Assembly (NCBI GenBank): GCA_029981855.1
Contig: JARRCS010000017.1
Coordinates: 1 to 55,150, forward strand
DNA length: 55,150 nucleotides
DNA from: Halanaerobiales bacterium
GTDB taxonomy: Bacteria > Bacillota > Halanaerobiia > Halanaerobiales > DTU029
Direction of reading: 5' to 3'
Shown: positions 54,372-55,150 of the stretch, one piece after another
How the letters are laid out: each line of letters starts with the position of its first letter
How positions within the stretch are numbered: position 1 is the first letter of the stretch
Notes under the pieces: model-generated
The model's database searches: none
Told to the model about the DNA's origin: nothing
What the model saw: only the letters and a program-made list of their open reading frames with translations
Position numbers and translations under genes: made by a program

Positions 54372-54876
54372 GAAACTTATCTTACTATTGTCGGTGGTAA
54401 TGATTGCTGTTGTGGTGGCTTTTGCTGTTATGAAATTTACAGATACTGCTGTTGATAACCCTGATAAGGTTGAGGTTGATCTTTATTTCTCGACCAAGGA
54501 TGCCATGTATCTTAAGGCTGAAAGTAGGGTGGTTAAGGGTGATAATCTTTATCGTAATACCATCCAGGAATTAATCAAGGGCCCTGAGTCTCCCACTTTA
54601 AGCCGGACTATTCCCGATGGTGTGAAATTAAATGAGATCAAGGTTAAGAATGGGACCTCCTACCTTGATTTTAACCGGGCTCTGGTGGAAAACCACTGGG
54701 GAGGGAGTACCGGTGAGATCCTGACCGTTTATTCGATAGTTAATACCATGGCTCAGTTTCCCGAAATTGACCGGGTGCAGATCCTGATCGAAGGGGAAGA
54801 GATTGAAACCCTGGCCGGTCATCTGGATTTGTTAAAACCACTGGAACCGGATAAAAGGTTGATCAAGGAAGAATAA
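54364..54876 (+). CDS. GerMN-domain protein
   Basis: A 170-residue exported protein with one N-terminal helix (about 4-22) and a single GerMN domain: VDLYFSTKDAMYLKAESRVV, IQELIKGPESPTLSRTIPDG and SYLDFNRALVENHWGGSTGE. GerM has two such domains and acts in spore germination and cortex formation; single-domain versions occur beside amidases. The ATG at 54364 overlaps the amidase stop by 8 bases, with AAGGGG upstream, so translation is coupled. Confidence 0.9.
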   Translation: MIKKLILLLSVVMIAVVVAFAVMKFTDTAVDNPDKVEVDLYFSTKDAMYLKAESRVVKGDNLYRNTIQELIKGPESPTLSRTIPDGVKLNEIKVKNGTSYLDFNRALVENHWGGSTGEILTVYSIVNTMAQFPEIDRVQILIEGEEIETLAGHLDLLKPLEPDKRLIKEE

Positions 54877-55070
54877 TAGTTGAGAAAAATATTGAAATGA
54901 TTTTGCAAAAAATGCAGGAGTAAGCAGGAATTTTTCAGTCTATACCTAATATATATTATATAGATAATGGACTAATCCATTATACCATTAATCCATTTAT
55001 TGAATTGATATGAGACTTTTACCGAATGTTCTTAAATTTACCTTGATACTATAGGAAATTCCTTTTTTAA

Positions 55071-55115
55071 AACTGCAAATAGATGTTTCCGATTCAGTGG
55101 AAATTTTTTGATGAC
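55071..55115 (+). repeat. Dispersed hairpin repeat, degenerate copy 3
   Basis: Begins AACTGCAAATAGATGTTTCC and GATT like copies 1 and 2, then diverges (CAGTGGAAATTTTTTGATGA) and lacks a clear second arm. The stretch 54877-55070 shows no gene. Confidence 0.6.
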
Positions 55116-55150
55116 TCTAAGGTTCATCTCCAGGAAAAATTTAGGTTACC

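Overview
The window looks like the chromosome of an anaerobic, spore-forming, Gram-positive-type bacterium (Bacillota, clostridial or Halanaerobiales-like). The grounds are SpoVAC and SpoVAE, CodY, RNase J, YaaR, an [FeFe]-hydrogenase-like protein, two SAM-I (S-box) riboswitches, strong AGGAGG ribosome-binding sites and many TTGACA-17-TATAAT promoters in AT-rich DNA. No rRNA, tRNA, CRISPR array, phage or intact insertion sequence was seen. Genus is not resolved.

Positions 1-8,600 are a copper-handling region. It holds two closely similar CopA P-type ATPases, a YHS-domain metallopeptide, a CsoR repressor, a Met/Gly-rich exported PepSY-like protein and two SHOCT membrane proteins. A shared promoter plus CsoR-like operator recurs here and again near 10.5, 20.5 and 21.9 kb, giving six copies in the window. 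Two gene remnants (a methyltransferase tail and an HMA tail) lie among them.

Positions 8,800-12,280 hold a group-B-like [FeFe] hydrogenase on the minus strand, an unassigned structured-RNA candidate behind one of the CsoR-like promoters, and a Fur-type promoter driving an FTR1 iron permease.

Positions 12,370-20,400 are a sulfur-assimilation block: a YeiH-type exporter with a 38-residue companion, HemL, a sulfite reductase fused to a TusA domain, a CysK-type cysteine synthase, a ThiS-ThiF fusion and a JAMM peptidase. Together they suggest cysteine synthesis on a protein thiocarboxylate. The sulfur-carrier tail is buried inside the fusion, so the JAMM enzyme may be needed to free it. Decayed siroheme-synthase and cystathionine-enzyme genes sit beside the block.

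Positions 20,500-25,700 carry a truncated YHS gene, CodY, a second CsoR, a methyltransferase, a membrane Clp-fold protease, SpoVAC and SpoVAE (without SpoVAD) and an acidic hypothetical protein. Positions 25,800-32,500 carry a sorbosone-dehydrogenase-like propeller protein, SAM-riboswitch-controlled MetY followed by an acetyl-specific MetA, and a polar amino acid ABC transporter.

Positions 32,800-42,000 carry a class B PBP with an NTF2-like N-terminus, a DUF503 protein, and a LacI-GH2-sugar ABC transporter locus with three matching LacI-type operators. Positions 42,130-49,430 carry a SAM-riboswitch-controlled homocysteine methyltransferase domain protein and an IclR/TRAP/DapA-like/URO-D-like catabolic cluster. 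The window ends with YaaR, RNase J (minus strand), an AMIN amidase and a GerMN protein.

A family of short hairpin repeats, with stems that differ in compensating ways between copies, is scattered between genes at about 18.6, 24.7, 29.0, 32.5 and 55.1 kb.
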